Shown in pieces: positions 29,763 through 40,585 of a DNA stretch of 64,000 bases; position 1 is the first letter of the stretch, and every line of letters begins with the position of its first letter. The position numbers and the translations under genes were made by a program. The notes under the pieces were generated by a model that saw only the letters and a program-made list of their open reading frames with translations, was not told the DNA's origin and did not search any database. This stretch comes from Mycobacterium sp. WUMAC-067 (GTDB lineage: Bacteria; Actinomycetota; Actinomycetes; Mycobacteriales; Mycobacteriaceae), in assembly GCF_020217485.1 (NCBI RefSeq), contig NZ_JAEKMI010000012.1:1-64000 (forward strand), written 5' to 3'.

Positions 29763-30762
29763 GCCGCCGTTGTCGATGAAGCCGACCGGTTGGTTCCAGG
29801 TCGCCTGGTCCGACGAGATCGGCGTCGGCGACGTGCACAAGATGAAGTACTTCGACCAGGAAATGGTCGCCTGGCGCGCGGAATCGGGCCAGCTCACGGT
29901 GATGAACGCCTACTGCGAGCACCTCGGCGCGCACCTGGGGTACGGCGGCAAGGTCGTCGGCGAGGTGTTGCAGTGCCCGTTCCACGGCTGGCAGTGGAGC
30001 CAAGAGGGCCGCAACGTCTGCATCCCGTACCAGGACCGCCCCAACCGCGGCCGGCGCATGCGCACCTATCCGGTGGTGGAGCGCAACGCGTCGGTCTACA
30101 TCTGGCACGACCTCGAGCGCCGCGAACCGTACTTCGACCCGCCGGATGTGTTCGCCGGCTTCGACGACGGCAGCAGCGCCGACGACTATTACCCGCAGCA
30201 GCGGCTCTACCGCGAGACGCTGGAGATGCACCCGCAGTACGTGCTGGAGAACGGGGTGGACTTCGCGCACTTCAAGTACGTGCACAACACCCCGATCGTG
30301 CCGGTGTTCACCCGCCACGACTTCGCCGAGCCGGTGTCGTATGTCGATTTCACCATCACCTTCGAGGGTGACGACGGGCAGAAGATCGAGGACGTCAACA
30401 GCGGCGTGCAGGCCATCAACGGCGGCTTGGGAATCGCGGTGACCAAGAGCTGGGGGATGATCGACAACCGCACCATCTCCGCGATCACCCCGGTGGACGA
30501 GCGCACCTCCGACGTCCGGTTCATGGTGTACATCGGCCGCGCGGTGGGCGACGACTCGGACCGCGCCGAACGCAAGGCGGCCGAATTCGGGCGGGAAGTG
30601 ATCCGCCAGTTCACCCAGGACATCGAAATCTGGCAGCACCAACGGTATTCGGATCCACCCGCGCTGGCCACCGACGAGTACGAGGGATTCACGGCAATTC
30701 GCCAGTGGGCCAAGCAGTTCTATCCCGACGCGTTCGTATCGCAGGAAGGCTTAACCCGATGA
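29755..30762 (+). CDS. Rieske [2Fe-2S] aromatic-ring/steroid-type oxygenase
   Basis: 335 aa. The Rieske cluster motif is C54-x-H56 ... C74-x2-H77 (CEH and CPFHGW). The mononuclear iron site is likely in ENGVDFAHFKYVHNTP (Asp and two His). The KshA-like length and the single-polypeptide oxygenase layout suggest hydroxylation of an alicyclic or steroid-like compound. A separate reductase is required; the ferredoxin reductase 1 kb away is one candidate. The ATG at 29755 is the first in-frame start with a nearby AGGA; earlier in-frame codons lie upstream of the predicted transcript. Confidence 0.88.
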   Translation: MAKPPLSMKPTGWFQVAWSDEIGVGDVHKMKYFDQEMVAWRAESGQLTVMNAYCEHLGAHLGYGGKVVGEVLQCPFHGWQWSQEGRNVCIPYQDRPNRGRRMRTYPVVERNASVYIWHDLERREPYFDPPDVFAGFDDGSSADDYYPQQRLYRETLEMHPQYVLENGVDFAHFKYVHNTPIVPVFTRHDFAEPVSYVDFTITFEGDDGQKIEDVNSGVQAINGGLGIAVTKSWGMIDNRTISAITPVDERTSDVRFMVYIGRAVGDDSDRAERKAAEFGREVIRQFTQDIEIWQHQRYSDPPALATDEYEGFTAIRQWAKQFYPDAFVSQEGLTR

Positions 30763-31841
30763 GTGCAACACCGATCCGCGTCTTTCAGGTCGGAAGCGGA
30801 AACGTCGGCTCGGAGATGATCAAAAGGATCGCCGCCCGGCCCGATCTCGAACTCATTGGCGTGCATGCCTATTCGCCGGAGAAGGTGGGCAAGGACACCG
30901 GGGAGTTCGCCGGCGTGGGGGCCAATGGGGTGAAGTTCACCGGAACCGTCGAGGAAATCATCGCCGCCAAGCCTGACGTGCTGACCTTCCACGGCGTGTT
31001 CCCCGACGAGGACCTCTACTTACAAGTGCTCGAGGCGGGCATCGACATCGTCACCACCGCGGACTGGATCACCGGCTGGCATCGCGACACCAATCACCCG
31101 CACCCGTCGGGCAAACCGGTGAGCCGGCTGCTGGCCGAGGCGTGTGAGAAGGGCGGTGCCACGTTCTACGGCACCGGAATGAACCCCGGGCTCAATCAGA
31201 TCCTGGGCGTCGTGTGCTCGGCCGACGTCGCCGACATCGAGAACATCACCACCATCGAGTCCGTCGACGTGTCGTGCCACCACTCCAAGGACACCTGGAT
31301 CGAGGTGGGCTACGGCCAGCCGGTCGACGATCCGGAAATCCCCGCGAAGCTCGAGAAGTACACCCGCGTCTTCGCCGACAGTGTGTACATGATGGCCGAC
31401 TGCTTCGACCTGCCGCTCGACGAGGTCAAGTTCAGCTACGAGCTGGGCGCCTGCACCAAGGACGTCGACCTGGGCTGGTACACCCTGCCGAAGGGTTCGC
31501 TGGGTGGTAACTACATCAAGTACCAGGGCATGGTCGACGGCGTGCCGCGGGTCGAGACGCACCTGGAATGGCAGATGACCCCGCACACCGACCCCAGCTG
31601 GAACATCAAGGGCTGCTACATCACCCAGATCAAGGGTGATCCGTGCGTCTACAACAAGCACATGATCTTTCCCAAGCCCGGCGTGGACCTGTCCAACCCG
31701 GACAGCTTCGCCTCGATTGGCATGACCGTCACCGGCATGCCGGCCCTCGCCGCGATCAAGTCGGTGATCGCGGCGCCGCCGGGGCTGATCACCAGCGCCG
31801 ACCTGCCGCTGCGCGGCTTCGCCGGGCGGTTCGTCACGTAG
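30759..31841 (+). CDS. NAD(P)-dependent dehydrogenase with DapB-like N-terminal domain
   Basis: 360 aa. The Rossmann motif QVGSGNVGSEMIKRI starts at about residue 8, as in the dihydrodipicolinate reductase N-terminal domain and 2,4-diaminopentanoate dehydrogenase-like proteins. The C-terminal part is family-specific and rich in Trp/Tyr. It overlaps the Rieske gene stop (ATGA), so the two products probably act in one pathway. It is not the lysine-pathway DapB, which is encoded separately at 33310. Substrate unknown. Confidence 0.82.
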   Translation: MSATPIRVFQVGSGNVGSEMIKRIAARPDLELIGVHAYSPEKVGKDTGEFAGVGANGVKFTGTVEEIIAAKPDVLTFHGVFPDEDLYLQVLEAGIDIVTTADWITGWHRDTNHPHPSGKPVSRLLAEACEKGGATFYGTGMNPGLNQILGVVCSADVADIENITTIESVDVSCHHSKDTWIEVGYGQPVDDPEIPAKLEKYTRVFADSVYMMADCFDLPLDEVKFSYELGACTKDVDLGWYTLPKGSLGGNYIKYQGMVDGVPRVETHLEWQMTPHTDPSWNIKGCYITQIKGDPCVYNKHMIFPKPGVDLSNPDSFASIGMTVTGMPALAAIKSVIAAPPGLITSADLPLRGFAGRFVT

Positions 31842-31847
31842 GTGAAG

Positions 31848-33207
31848 TCAGGGGCCGGCGCGGTCGCCGACGCCGCGCTCGGGGTGGTGATAGTCGTTGG
31901 TGCGGACCCCGCGGTCCAACCGCGGCGGCGGTATCCACTCGGTGTCCCCGCTGGCATCTTTCCTTGTCCGCCAGCCCTTTTCGACCAGCTTGTGGTGCGG
32001 CGCGCAGGCGAAGGTGAGGTTGTCGGCATCGGTCGTGCCGCCGGCCGCCCATTCGTTCAGGTGATGCACCTCGCACCAATAGCCGGGCGCGTCGCAGCCG
32101 GGATGCGTGCAGCCGCGGTCGTGCGCGTAGAGGACGACGCGCTGATCCGGCGAGGCGATGCGCCGCGACCGGCCGAGATACAGTGGGCGGCTTGAAATGC
32201 TCGTCGAACACGACGAGATAGTGGTACGCGTGGCTGCCCATCCGGATCACGTCGCGCATCGGCAGCAGCGTCCCGCCGCCGGTCACGGCGCGCCCGGTGC
32301 CCGACGTCAGCTCCTGCAGCGTAGTCGCCACGATCACGGCCACCGGCAAGCCGTTGTGCTGGCCGAGTTTCGGATCGCCCAACTGGCCGCGCACCAGGGC
32401 GTTGAGCGCGTCGTGCTGGCGTTGGGCATGGCTGCGCGGATCTCGGCGCGCGCACTCGTCATCGGGTTCGCCTCCGACACAAGGCGTTTCATCGTCCGGG
32501 TTGCACATTCCGGGCGCCGCGAAGTGGGACATCCACGCATCGAGATTGGCACGCAGCTCCGGGGATGCGACCAGTTTTCCGACGCTCATCCCGTCGGGGC
32601 TCTGACCACACCAGGTGAAGCCGCGCTGACGCGCGCGGTCGGCGTCGGAGAATTTCCCGTCGGGATTGATCGACAGCGCGTACCGGTGTGCGAGCTTCTG
32701 CAGCTGATCGGGCCGTACTTTCGCGGCTTCATTCGCCAGGAATCGTTCGGCGGTTTCCACCTTGGCTACGGGCGTGGACGCCGGAAGATCGCGGACAAAC
32801 GCCTGAATGACCCGCAGGTGCTGGCCGTCGAGCAGGCCGTCGCTCCACGCCACGGCGGTGGCCGGCAACTCGGGCGGCAACTCCTGGCCGGTGAGGGTCA
32901 GCCGCGGCGACAGCTGGGTGGCGTCGTGAAGCCGACGGGACGCCTCGGCGCAGCTGATCCGCAACCAGTCGGCGATCACCTTGTGCACCGGGCCACCGAG
33001 GGCGGCGGGATCCTCCCTCGCCAGGCCGGCGATCACGTCGTGGCTCACCGCGATCTGCCGCCGGCGCGAGGCCTCCATCCGCTCGAGCAAGCGCAGCCGC
33101 ACGGCGGGGTCCAACCGGTCGAAGTTCAGCCCGCGGATCGCTGCGGCGGCGGCGTCGAGCGCGTCCAGGGCGGCGGACACCTCGGGTGACCCCTCGATCG
33201 AATACAT
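31848..33207 (-). pseudogene. DUF222/HNH endonuclease (13E12-repeat family), frameshifted
   Basis: Codons 1-341 from the ATG at 33207 give a DUF222 domain of the mycobacterial 13E12 family. At the GGG run 32185-32187 (CCC on the coding strand) the frame is lost: continuing gives an Arg-rich tail to 31834. Removing one C restores FKPPLYLGRSRRIAS, then an intact HNH motif (CTHPGC, CEVHHLNEW, then NL and CAPHHKLVEKGW) ending at 31848. So one extra base breaks the gene before its nuclease domain. It may be a true pseudogene or a sequencing error in a homopolymer. Confidence 0.82.
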
Positions 33208-33300
33208 GTTCGAATTTTATCGGCGGCCACCGCCCGGCGAAACGCACAATGCCGTATCTGTGGATAGACGCCGAACTGTGGACAACTCCCTCCGGTCTAG

Positions 33301-34495
<1,195 letters not shown>

Positions 34496-34499
<4 letters not shown>

Positions 34500-34957
34500 G
34501 TAAGACGCTGCTGATCGTGCACCACACCCCGTCGCCGCACACGCACGAGATGTTCGAGGCGGTCGTCTCCGGCGCGACCGACCCCGAGATCGAGGGCGTG
34601 GAGGTGCTGCGCCGCCCGGCGCTGACGGTCTCGCCGGCCGAGATGCTGGCCGCCGACGGCTACCTGCTGGGCACCCCGGCCAATCTCGGCTACATCTCCG
34701 GCGCGCTCAAGCACGCATTCGACTGCTCCTACTACCAGCTGCTCGACTCCACCCGCGGGCGACCGTTCGGGCTGTACCTGCACGGCAACGAGGGCACCGA
34801 GGGCGCCGAGCGCGCTGTCGACACCATCACGACCGGGCTGGGCTGGTCCAAAGCCGCTGAGACGGTGGTGGTTTCGGGCAAGCCTGGCAAGGAGCAGCTA
34901 CAGGCGTGCTGGGAGCTCGGCGCGACGGTCGCGGCCCAGTTGATGGATTACGCGTAG
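34496..34957 (+). CDS. flavodoxin-fold protein (Rv2771c-like)
   Basis: 153 aa. The N-terminal strand-loop LLIVHHTPSPHTHEMFEAV and the GYLLGTPANLGYISGALKHA segment fit the flavodoxin/NADPH-dependent FMN reductase fold, which binds FMN. Position matches Rv2771c. ATG overlaps the previous stop (ATGA). Its 3' end overlaps the convergent thioesterase gene by 10 bp. Confidence 0.82.
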
Positions 34958-35756
34958 GTCGGCTTGAACGCGTCGGCCGGTTGCGCCAGGGCCAGCGCCG
35001 AGCTGGTGCCGATCGGGCCGTGCCGGTCGAACAGGGTGGCCGCCCCGGTCGCGACCCCGGCCGTGCCGTAGTGGCTCTGGGCGGCCAGGCCGAGGAATTC
35101 GCCGTCGGGCAACCGGCTCGCGGTGACGGTGTAGTCGGCGTTGATGTAGCGCAATCCGCCGGTGCCCCAATGGGTCAGCGAACTCGTGATGTCACCGACG
35201 AACGCCAGCGGGTGAACGGCGTCAGTGGGTGGCCCTGGACCATCGGTCGAAAGACCCTGGCCCACGCGAACTTCTGGGAGTCGGACTGCTCCCACTCGCC
35301 GGCGGCGATGCCGGGGCTGCCGTCGCGGGTGGCGCCATACCCCCAGATGAGAAACGGCATGCCCTCCGGGAAGCCGTCCGACGACGTCGGAAGCGGCGGC
35401 ATCTCGACCGGAAAGGACCACACCCGGCCGTCCGGATGATCGCCGCGACGCAAAAACAGCGCGCTGGCCCGCGCGACGACCGTGCCGTTCTGCACCAGCT
35501 CGCCGTCGACCAGCTTGATGCGCCGCCCCTCCCGCGCCACCGACGTCCGGATCTGCACCGGCAGCATCAGGGCCGGGCGCAACAGGTCGACCGTGAACCG
35601 GGCGGGCTGCAGGTCGGGGTCGACGCCGGATTGCTCTATGCCCCAACCCAACAGGCCGCCGACGATCTGGCCGCCCATGGCCGCGCCCCACGGCCCCTGC
35701 GTCATCGTGCCCGGAACATAGGAGTCGCCGTCTACAGTGAAAAACGCCTCGGGCAT
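34948..35756 (-). pseudogene. acyl-CoA thioesterase family protein, frameshifted
   Basis: From ATG 35756 the frame reads FFTVDGDSYVPGTMTQGPWG and a hotdog-fold thioesterase (PF13622-like) domain, but ends early at 35175 after HPLTPFTRW. The next frame continues with AFVGDITSSLTHWGTGG and runs to a stop at 34948, completing the second hotdog half. One base is missing near 35208-35211: acc-cg(n)-ctg-gcg would give FTRLAFVGD. Intact, the protein would be about 269 aa. Either a recent pseudogene or a sequence error. It is divergent from fadD. Confidence 0.8.
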
Positions 35757-35815
35757 GATGGCGGAATCGTTCGTCACCGCTATCACGATAGGACACCGGA
35801 TAGTAAGGACCGGGT

Positions 35816-37348
35816 ATGCCTCCAGTGATCGAAATCGCGCGCGACCACAATCCGTTCCCGACGGTCGGCGTGTCCCGCGGCCGCGACGGCATTCCGCGCT
35901 ACGACGAGCTGCCCGCCACCCTGCTGGACATGCTCGCCGCACACGTCGACACCCGTCCGGACAGCGAGGCCCTGGTCGAGCTGGGCGGTGGCCGGCTGAC
36001 GTACCGGCAACTCTGGGACCGCGCCGCGCGGGTCGCCGGCGGGCTGCGGGCGGAAGGCATCAAGCGGGGCGACCGGGTCGCGGTGCGCTACCCCGCGGGG
36101 ATCGACTGGGTGCTGGCGTTCTGGGGCATCGTGATGGCGGGCGGCGTTGCGGTGGCGGTCAATACGCGCTCCGCCCAACCGGAGGTCGACTTCGTCCTGG
36201 CCGACTCGGGTGCGCAGCGCGACCTGGCGCCGGATTCCGCGTTGCCCGACGGGCCGCCGTCCGTCACCGAGCAACTCGGCCGCGCCGACGTGGCCGCCCT
36301 GTTCTACACGTCGGGCACCACCGGCCACCCCAAAGGGGTGCCGACCACGCACGAGGCGTTTTTGACCAACACCGAGAACGCGATCCGATGTCTGCAACAG
36401 CCGCGAGACCTCGGTGAGGGAATGCGGACGCTCATCTCGGTTCCGCTGTTCCACGTGACGGGTTGCAATTCACAGCTTTTGGCCGCCGCCCGGCTCGGGG
36501 GAGCGTCGGTGATCATGCCCGCGCTGAATCTCGACACCCTCGTCGGCGCGCTGGGCGCCGAGCGCGTGTCGGTGCTGGTGACGGTGCCGGCGATCTACTC
36601 ACTGTTGTTGCGGCACATGGGGTTTGCCGGAACCGACGTTTCGGGGATCCGGTGGGTGGGTTACGGCGGGGCCCCGATCGCCCCGTCGCTGGTGCGGTCG
36701 GTGAAGAACGCGTTCCCCCACGCCACCGTGTTCAACGGCTACGGCATGACGGAGACGGCATCGCTGATGACGGTGCTGCCCGACGGCGACGCCATCGAGC
36801 ACGCCGACTCGGTCGGGTATGCGGTCCCATCGGTGGACCTCGGGGTGATCCCGTTCGGCGCCGAGCCCGGCGTGGGTGAGCTGGTGACCCGGGGCGCCAA
36901 CGTCACCGCCGGATACTGGAATCGACCGGAAGCAACCTCGGCCACCTTCGCCGACGGTTGGCTGCACACCGGCGACGTGGTGCGCGTCGACGACGCGGGA
37001 CGGGTGCACCTCATCGACAGGCTCAAGGACATCATCAACCGCGGGGGCGAGAACGTCTCCAGCGTCGAGGTCGAGGCCGTGCTGCTGGCGGCGCCCGGCG
37101 TCGCGGACGCCTGCGTGCTCGGGGTCGCCGACGACGTGATGGGGGAGAAGGTGGGGGCAGTGCTGTTCGGCGGTGGCGACGAGATCGACGTCCCGGCCGT
37201 GCTCGACCACTGCCGCAGCCGGCTGGCCGACTTCAAAGTGCCGCAATACGTCACGGTGGTCGATACCGCGCTGCCGCGCAATGCCGGTGGCAAGCTGCTC
37301 AAAACCAGGCTCCGCGAACAGGTGCGGTGGGGGGATCCGCTGCGATGA
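35816..37348 (+). CDS. acyl-CoA synthetase (FadD, AMP-forming)
   Basis: 510 aa adenylate-forming enzyme. P-loop YTSGTTGHPKGV (from Tyr164), GYGMTE motif, GWLHTGD with the ribose-binding Asp, hinge IDRLKDIINRGGENVSS, and the catalytic Lys near the end (PRNAGGKLLK). It activates carboxylic acids to acyl-CoA. The following carboxylase ATG overlaps its stop (ATGA), so its product is probably passed to the carboxylase. Confidence 0.92.
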   Translation: MPPVIEIARDHNPFPTVGVSRGRDGIPRYDELPATLLDMLAAHVDTRPDSEALVELGGGRLTYRQLWDRAARVAGGLRAEGIKRGDRVAVRYPAGIDWVLAFWGIVMAGGVAVAVNTRSAQPEVDFVLADSGAQRDLAPDSALPDGPPSVTEQLGRADVAALFYTSGTTGHPKGVPTTHEAFLTNTENAIRCLQQPRDLGEGMRTLISVPLFHVTGCNSQLLAAARLGGASVIMPALNLDTLVGALGAERVSVLVTVPAIYSLLLRHMGFAGTDVSGIRWVGYGGAPIAPSLVRSVKNAFPHATVFNGYGMTETASLMTVLPDGDAIEHADSVGYAVPSVDLGVIPFGAEPGVGELVTRGANVTAGYWNRPEATSATFADGWLHTGDVVRVDDAGRVHLIDRLKDIINRGGENVSSVEVEAVLLAAPGVADACVLGVADDVMGEKVGAVLFGGGDEIDVPAVLDHCRSRLADFKVPQYVTVVDTALPRNAGGKLLKTRLREQVRWGDPLR

Positions 37349-40300
37349 GCGCGAGCCTGCTGGTCGCCAACCGCGGCGAGATCGCACTTCGAATCATCCG
37401 CACCGCAACCGAACTGGGCATGCGAACGATCGCGGTCTACGCCGGCGACGACGCGCAGAGCCCGCACGTGCACGCCGCCGACGAAGCGATCGGGCTGCCC
37501 GGCGGCGGCCCGCAGGCCTACCTGGACCAGTCCGCCATGCTGACGGTGGCGAAGGGCTCCGGCGCGGACCTCATCCACCCCGGCTACGGATTCCTCAGCG
37601 AGAACGCCGAATTCGCCCACGCGTGTGCGGCCGGCGGCTTCACTTTCGTGGGCCCCGACCCCGGGGTGCTCGGGTTGCTCGGCAACAAGACCGCCGCCCG
37701 CGGCGCCGCGATGGCCGCCGGGGTGCCGGTGCTGCCCGCGACCGAGGGGGCGAGCAGCGTTGAGGACGTCAAGGCATTCTTCGCCGCGCAGAAGGGCGGC
37801 ATCATGCTCAAGGCCCTCGCCGGCGGCGGCGGGCGGGGAATGCGCAAGGTGCACAGCGCCGATCAGATCGACGACGCCTACCAGCGTTGTGCGGCCGAGG
37901 CGCAGCTGGGTTTCGGTGATCCGGCGCTGTTCGCCGAGGCGCTACTCGACGATGCCCGCCACATCGAGGTGCAGGTCGTGGCCGCACCGGCGGGTCACCA
38001 GACGCATGCGCTGGCGGTCGGTGATCGCGACTGCAGCATCCAGCGCCGCTACCAGAAGCTAGTCGAAATAGCTCCCGCCCAAGGGATTTCGGATGCCTTG
38101 CGCCGGGCGTTGCACCACGCGGCGGTGCGGCTGTGCGCGCGGGTGGGCATGCGTGGGCTGGCCACGGTGGAATTCCTGGTCACCGGCGAGGATTTCGTCT
38201 TCCTCGAAGTCAACCCGCGAATCCAGGTGGAGCACACCGTCACCGAGGAAACCACCGGCCTCGACCTGGTGGCCATCCAGCTGGCGATCGCCGGCGACGC
38301 GTCCTTCTACCGGCTGGGGTTGCCGGCCGGGATCGCTTCCGACGGGCTCGAAGTCATCGGCGAGCCGGCCGCCCAGCGCGGTATCGCGATTCAGCTCAGG
38401 GTCAACATGGAGACGTTCGGGCCCGACTTTTCCGTGGTGCCGTCGGCGGGCACGCTGACGGCCTTCACCCCGCCGAGCGGCCCGGGGGTGCGCGTCGACA
38501 CGTATGGCCGGCCGGGGCTGGCCGTGAGCCCCCAGTACGACTCGCTGCTGGCCAAGGTTGTCGTCCATGTGCGCGGCGCGTCGTGGCCGGCGGCGGTGCG
38601 CAAAGCCGGCGCCGCGCTGTCCGAGTTCGGCATCGAGGGCATCCACACCAACATCGGATTTCTCCGCGAGCTGCTGACCGCGGACCGGATCCAATCCGGT
38701 TGGGTGAGCGCCGGTTTCCTCGACGAGAGGCTTCCCGAGTTCGCGGCGGCCGCGTCGTCTCACCAGCGCGGTCCCGAGGTGGCGGCGGTCGAGCTCTATC
38801 CCGGCGAGGACGCCCTGCGCGCGCAGCTGGCCGGCACGGTGGTCGAGGTGGCATCCGAAGGGGCCGAGTACGCCGCCGGAAGCCAACTGGTGGTCCTCGA
38901 GGCGATGAAGATGCAGCACGTGCTCGCCGCGCCGGACGCGCTGCGGACCGTTCGGATTCTGGTGACGCCCGGGCAGGTCGTCGGGACCGGGGACCCGATG
39001 CTCGTGTTCACCCGCACCGAGGCGGGCGCCGATGGCGAATCGTCCACGGCCGCAACCGATCTTGACCGATCGCGCGCCGACCTCGACGAGGTGACGCAGC
39101 GTCACGCGCTCACGCTGGACGAGGGCCGTCCGGCCGCGGTCGCCAAGCGGCACCGGCAAGGGCGCCGCACCGCGCGGGAGAACATCGCCGATCTGGTCGA
39201 TCCCGGCAGCTTCGTCGAATACGGCGGGTTGGCCATCGCGGCGCAGCGCAGCCGCCGCTCGGAATCCGACTTGATCGCTAACACCCCGGCCGACGGCCTG
39301 GTGGCCGGCCTGGCGACCATCGGCGCGGACCGGTTCGGGCGGGCCGCCGCCGAGGCCGTCGTGGTGTCCTACGACTACACCGTGCTGGCCGGCACGCAGG
39401 GCATGCGCAACCACGCCAAGACCGACCGCGCCTTCGATCTGGCGGCGCGAAAGCGACTGCCCGTGGTGCTGTTCGCCGAGGGCGGAGGGGGCCGGCCGGG
39501 CGACACCGACGTCGGCGGCGCCGCCGGGCTGGACGTGCCGACCTTCCGGATGCTGGCCGGGTTGCGCGGCGAAGTGCCGTTGGTGTCGATCGTGTCCGGC
39601 CGGTGCTTTGCCGGCAACGCCGCGCTGGCCGGGGTCTGTGATGTGATCATCGCGACACCGGACGCCAACATCGGGATGGGCGGGCCGGCGATGATCGAGG
39701 GCGGCGGGCTGGGCGTGTACCCGCCGGAGGCGATCGGGCCGATCGGAGTGCAGCGCCGCAACGGCGTGGTCAGCCTGGTCGCCCGCGACGAGGCCCACGC
39801 GGTGTCGCTGGCCAAGCAGTACCTGTCCTACTTTCAGGGCAGGCTGGGCGAGTGGGAAGCGCCCGATCCCCGGCTGGCCCGGCATGTGGTGCCGCAGAAC
39901 CGGTTACGTGCCTACGACGTCCACCGGGCGATCGAGGCGATCGTCGACGTCGGATCCGTGCTGGAGCTGCGGCCCGACTACGGTGTGGGCATCGTCACCG
40001 CGCTGGTGCGCGTCGAAGGCGTGCCGTACGGGCTGATCGCCAACAGCACGCATCACCTGGGCGGCGCGATCGATGCCGAGGCGGCCGACAAGACCGGCGA
40101 CTTCCTCGCGTTGTGCGAATCGTTTGGGCTGCCGGTGATTTCGCTCTGCGACACCCCCGGCTTCATGGTGGGACCCGACGCGGAGACCCAGGCGGCGGTT
40201 CGCCGCTTCGGCCGGATGTTCGTGCTCGGCGCGCGGCTGACGGTGCCGCTGGGCATGATCATCTTGCGCAAGGGGTATGGGCTTGGCGCGATGGCGATGG

Positions 40301-40572
40301 CCGGCGGTTCCTTCCGCGCGCCCCAGTTCACCGTCGCCTGGCCGACCGGCGAGATCGGCGGCATGGGCCTGGAAGGCGCCGCGCGGCTTGGCTACAGCAA
40401 GGAGCTGGCGGCGGTCGACGACCCCGCCGAACGGCAGGACCTCTTCGATCGCCTCGTGGCCGCCGCTTACGAGCACGGCAAGGCGCTGCGCGCGGCCACC
40501 ACGTTCGAGCTGGACGACGTGATAGACCCGTCAGCCTCCCGGGCCTGGATCACCAGGCTCTCGGGAGGCTGA
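37345..40572 (+). CDS. single-chain acyl-CoA carboxylase (biotin carboxylase-BCCP-carboxyltransferase)
   Basis: 1075 aa. Residues 1-450: biotin carboxylase (ANRGEIALRIIRTA, ATP-grasp KALAGGGGRGMR, EVNPRIQVEHTVTE). About 490-560: biotinyl domain with EAMKM, biotinyl Lys522. About 590-1075: carboxyltransferase with N and C crotonase-like halves. This is the architecture of the long-chain acyl-CoA carboxylase whose structure was solved from M. avium subsp. paratuberculosis, a homohexamer acting on long-chain acyl-CoAs. Most mycobacterial carboxylases use separate AccA/AccD chains. Likely an orthologue; the physiological substrate is unsettled. Confidence 0.93.
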   Translation: MSASLLVANRGEIALRIIRTATELGMRTIAVYAGDDAQSPHVHAADEAIGLPGGGPQAYLDQSAMLTVAKGSGADLIHPGYGFLSENAEFAHACAAGGFTFVGPDPGVLGLLGNKTAARGAAMAAGVPVLPATEGASSVEDVKAFFAAQKGGIMLKALAGGGGRGMRKVHSADQIDDAYQRCAAEAQLGFGDPALFAEALLDDARHIEVQVVAAPAGHQTHALAVGDRDCSIQRRYQKLVEIAPAQGISDALRRALHHAAVRLCARVGMRGLATVEFLVTGEDFVFLEVNPRIQVEHTVTEETTGLDLVAIQLAIAGDASFYRLGLPAGIASDGLEVIGEPAAQRGIAIQLRVNMETFGPDFSVVPSAGTLTAFTPPSGPGVRVDTYGRPGLAVSPQYDSLLAKVVVHVRGASWPAAVRKAGAALSEFGIEGIHTNIGFLRELLTADRIQSGWVSAGFLDERLPEFAAAASSHQRGPEVAAVELYPGEDALRAQLAGTVVEVASEGAEYAAGSQLVVLEAMKMQHVLAAPDALRTVRILVTPGQVVGTGDPMLVFTRTEAGADGESSTAATDLDRSRADLDEVTQRHALTLDEGRPAAVAKRHRQGRRTARENIADLVDPGSFVEYGGLAIAAQRSRRSESDLIANTPADGLVAGLATIGADRFGRAAAEAVVVSYDYTVLAGTQGMRNHAKTDRAFDLAARKRLPVVLFAEGGGGRPGDTDVGGAAGLDVPTFRMLAGLRGEVPLVSIVSGRCFAGNAALAGVCDVIIATPDANIGMGGPAMIEGGGLGVYPPEAIGPIGVQRRNGVVSLVARDEAHAVSLAKQYLSYFQGRLGEWEAPDPRLARHVVPQNRLRAYDVHRAIEAIVDVGSVLELRPDYGVGIVTALVRVEGVPYGLIANSTHHLGGAIDAEAADKTGDFLALCESFGLPVISLCDTPGFMVGPDAETQAAVRRFGRMFVLGARLTVPLGMIILRKGYGLGAMAMAGGSFRAPQFTVAWPTGEIGGMGLEGAARLGYSKELAAVDDPAERQDLFDRLVAAAYEHGKALRAATTFELDDVIDPSASRAWITRLSGG

Positions 40573-40585
40573 CCGGATCGAGCGA

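Noticed and set aside
29755..30762. Naming the Rieske gene kshA
   Set aside because: Motifs and size are KshA-like, but it is shorter and outside the sterol cluster, so the substrate is not established.
31834..33207. Treating the DUF222-HNH gene as a mobile element
   Set aside because: 13E12-family genes are repetitive in mycobacteria, but no terminal repeats, attachment site or integrase is visible here.
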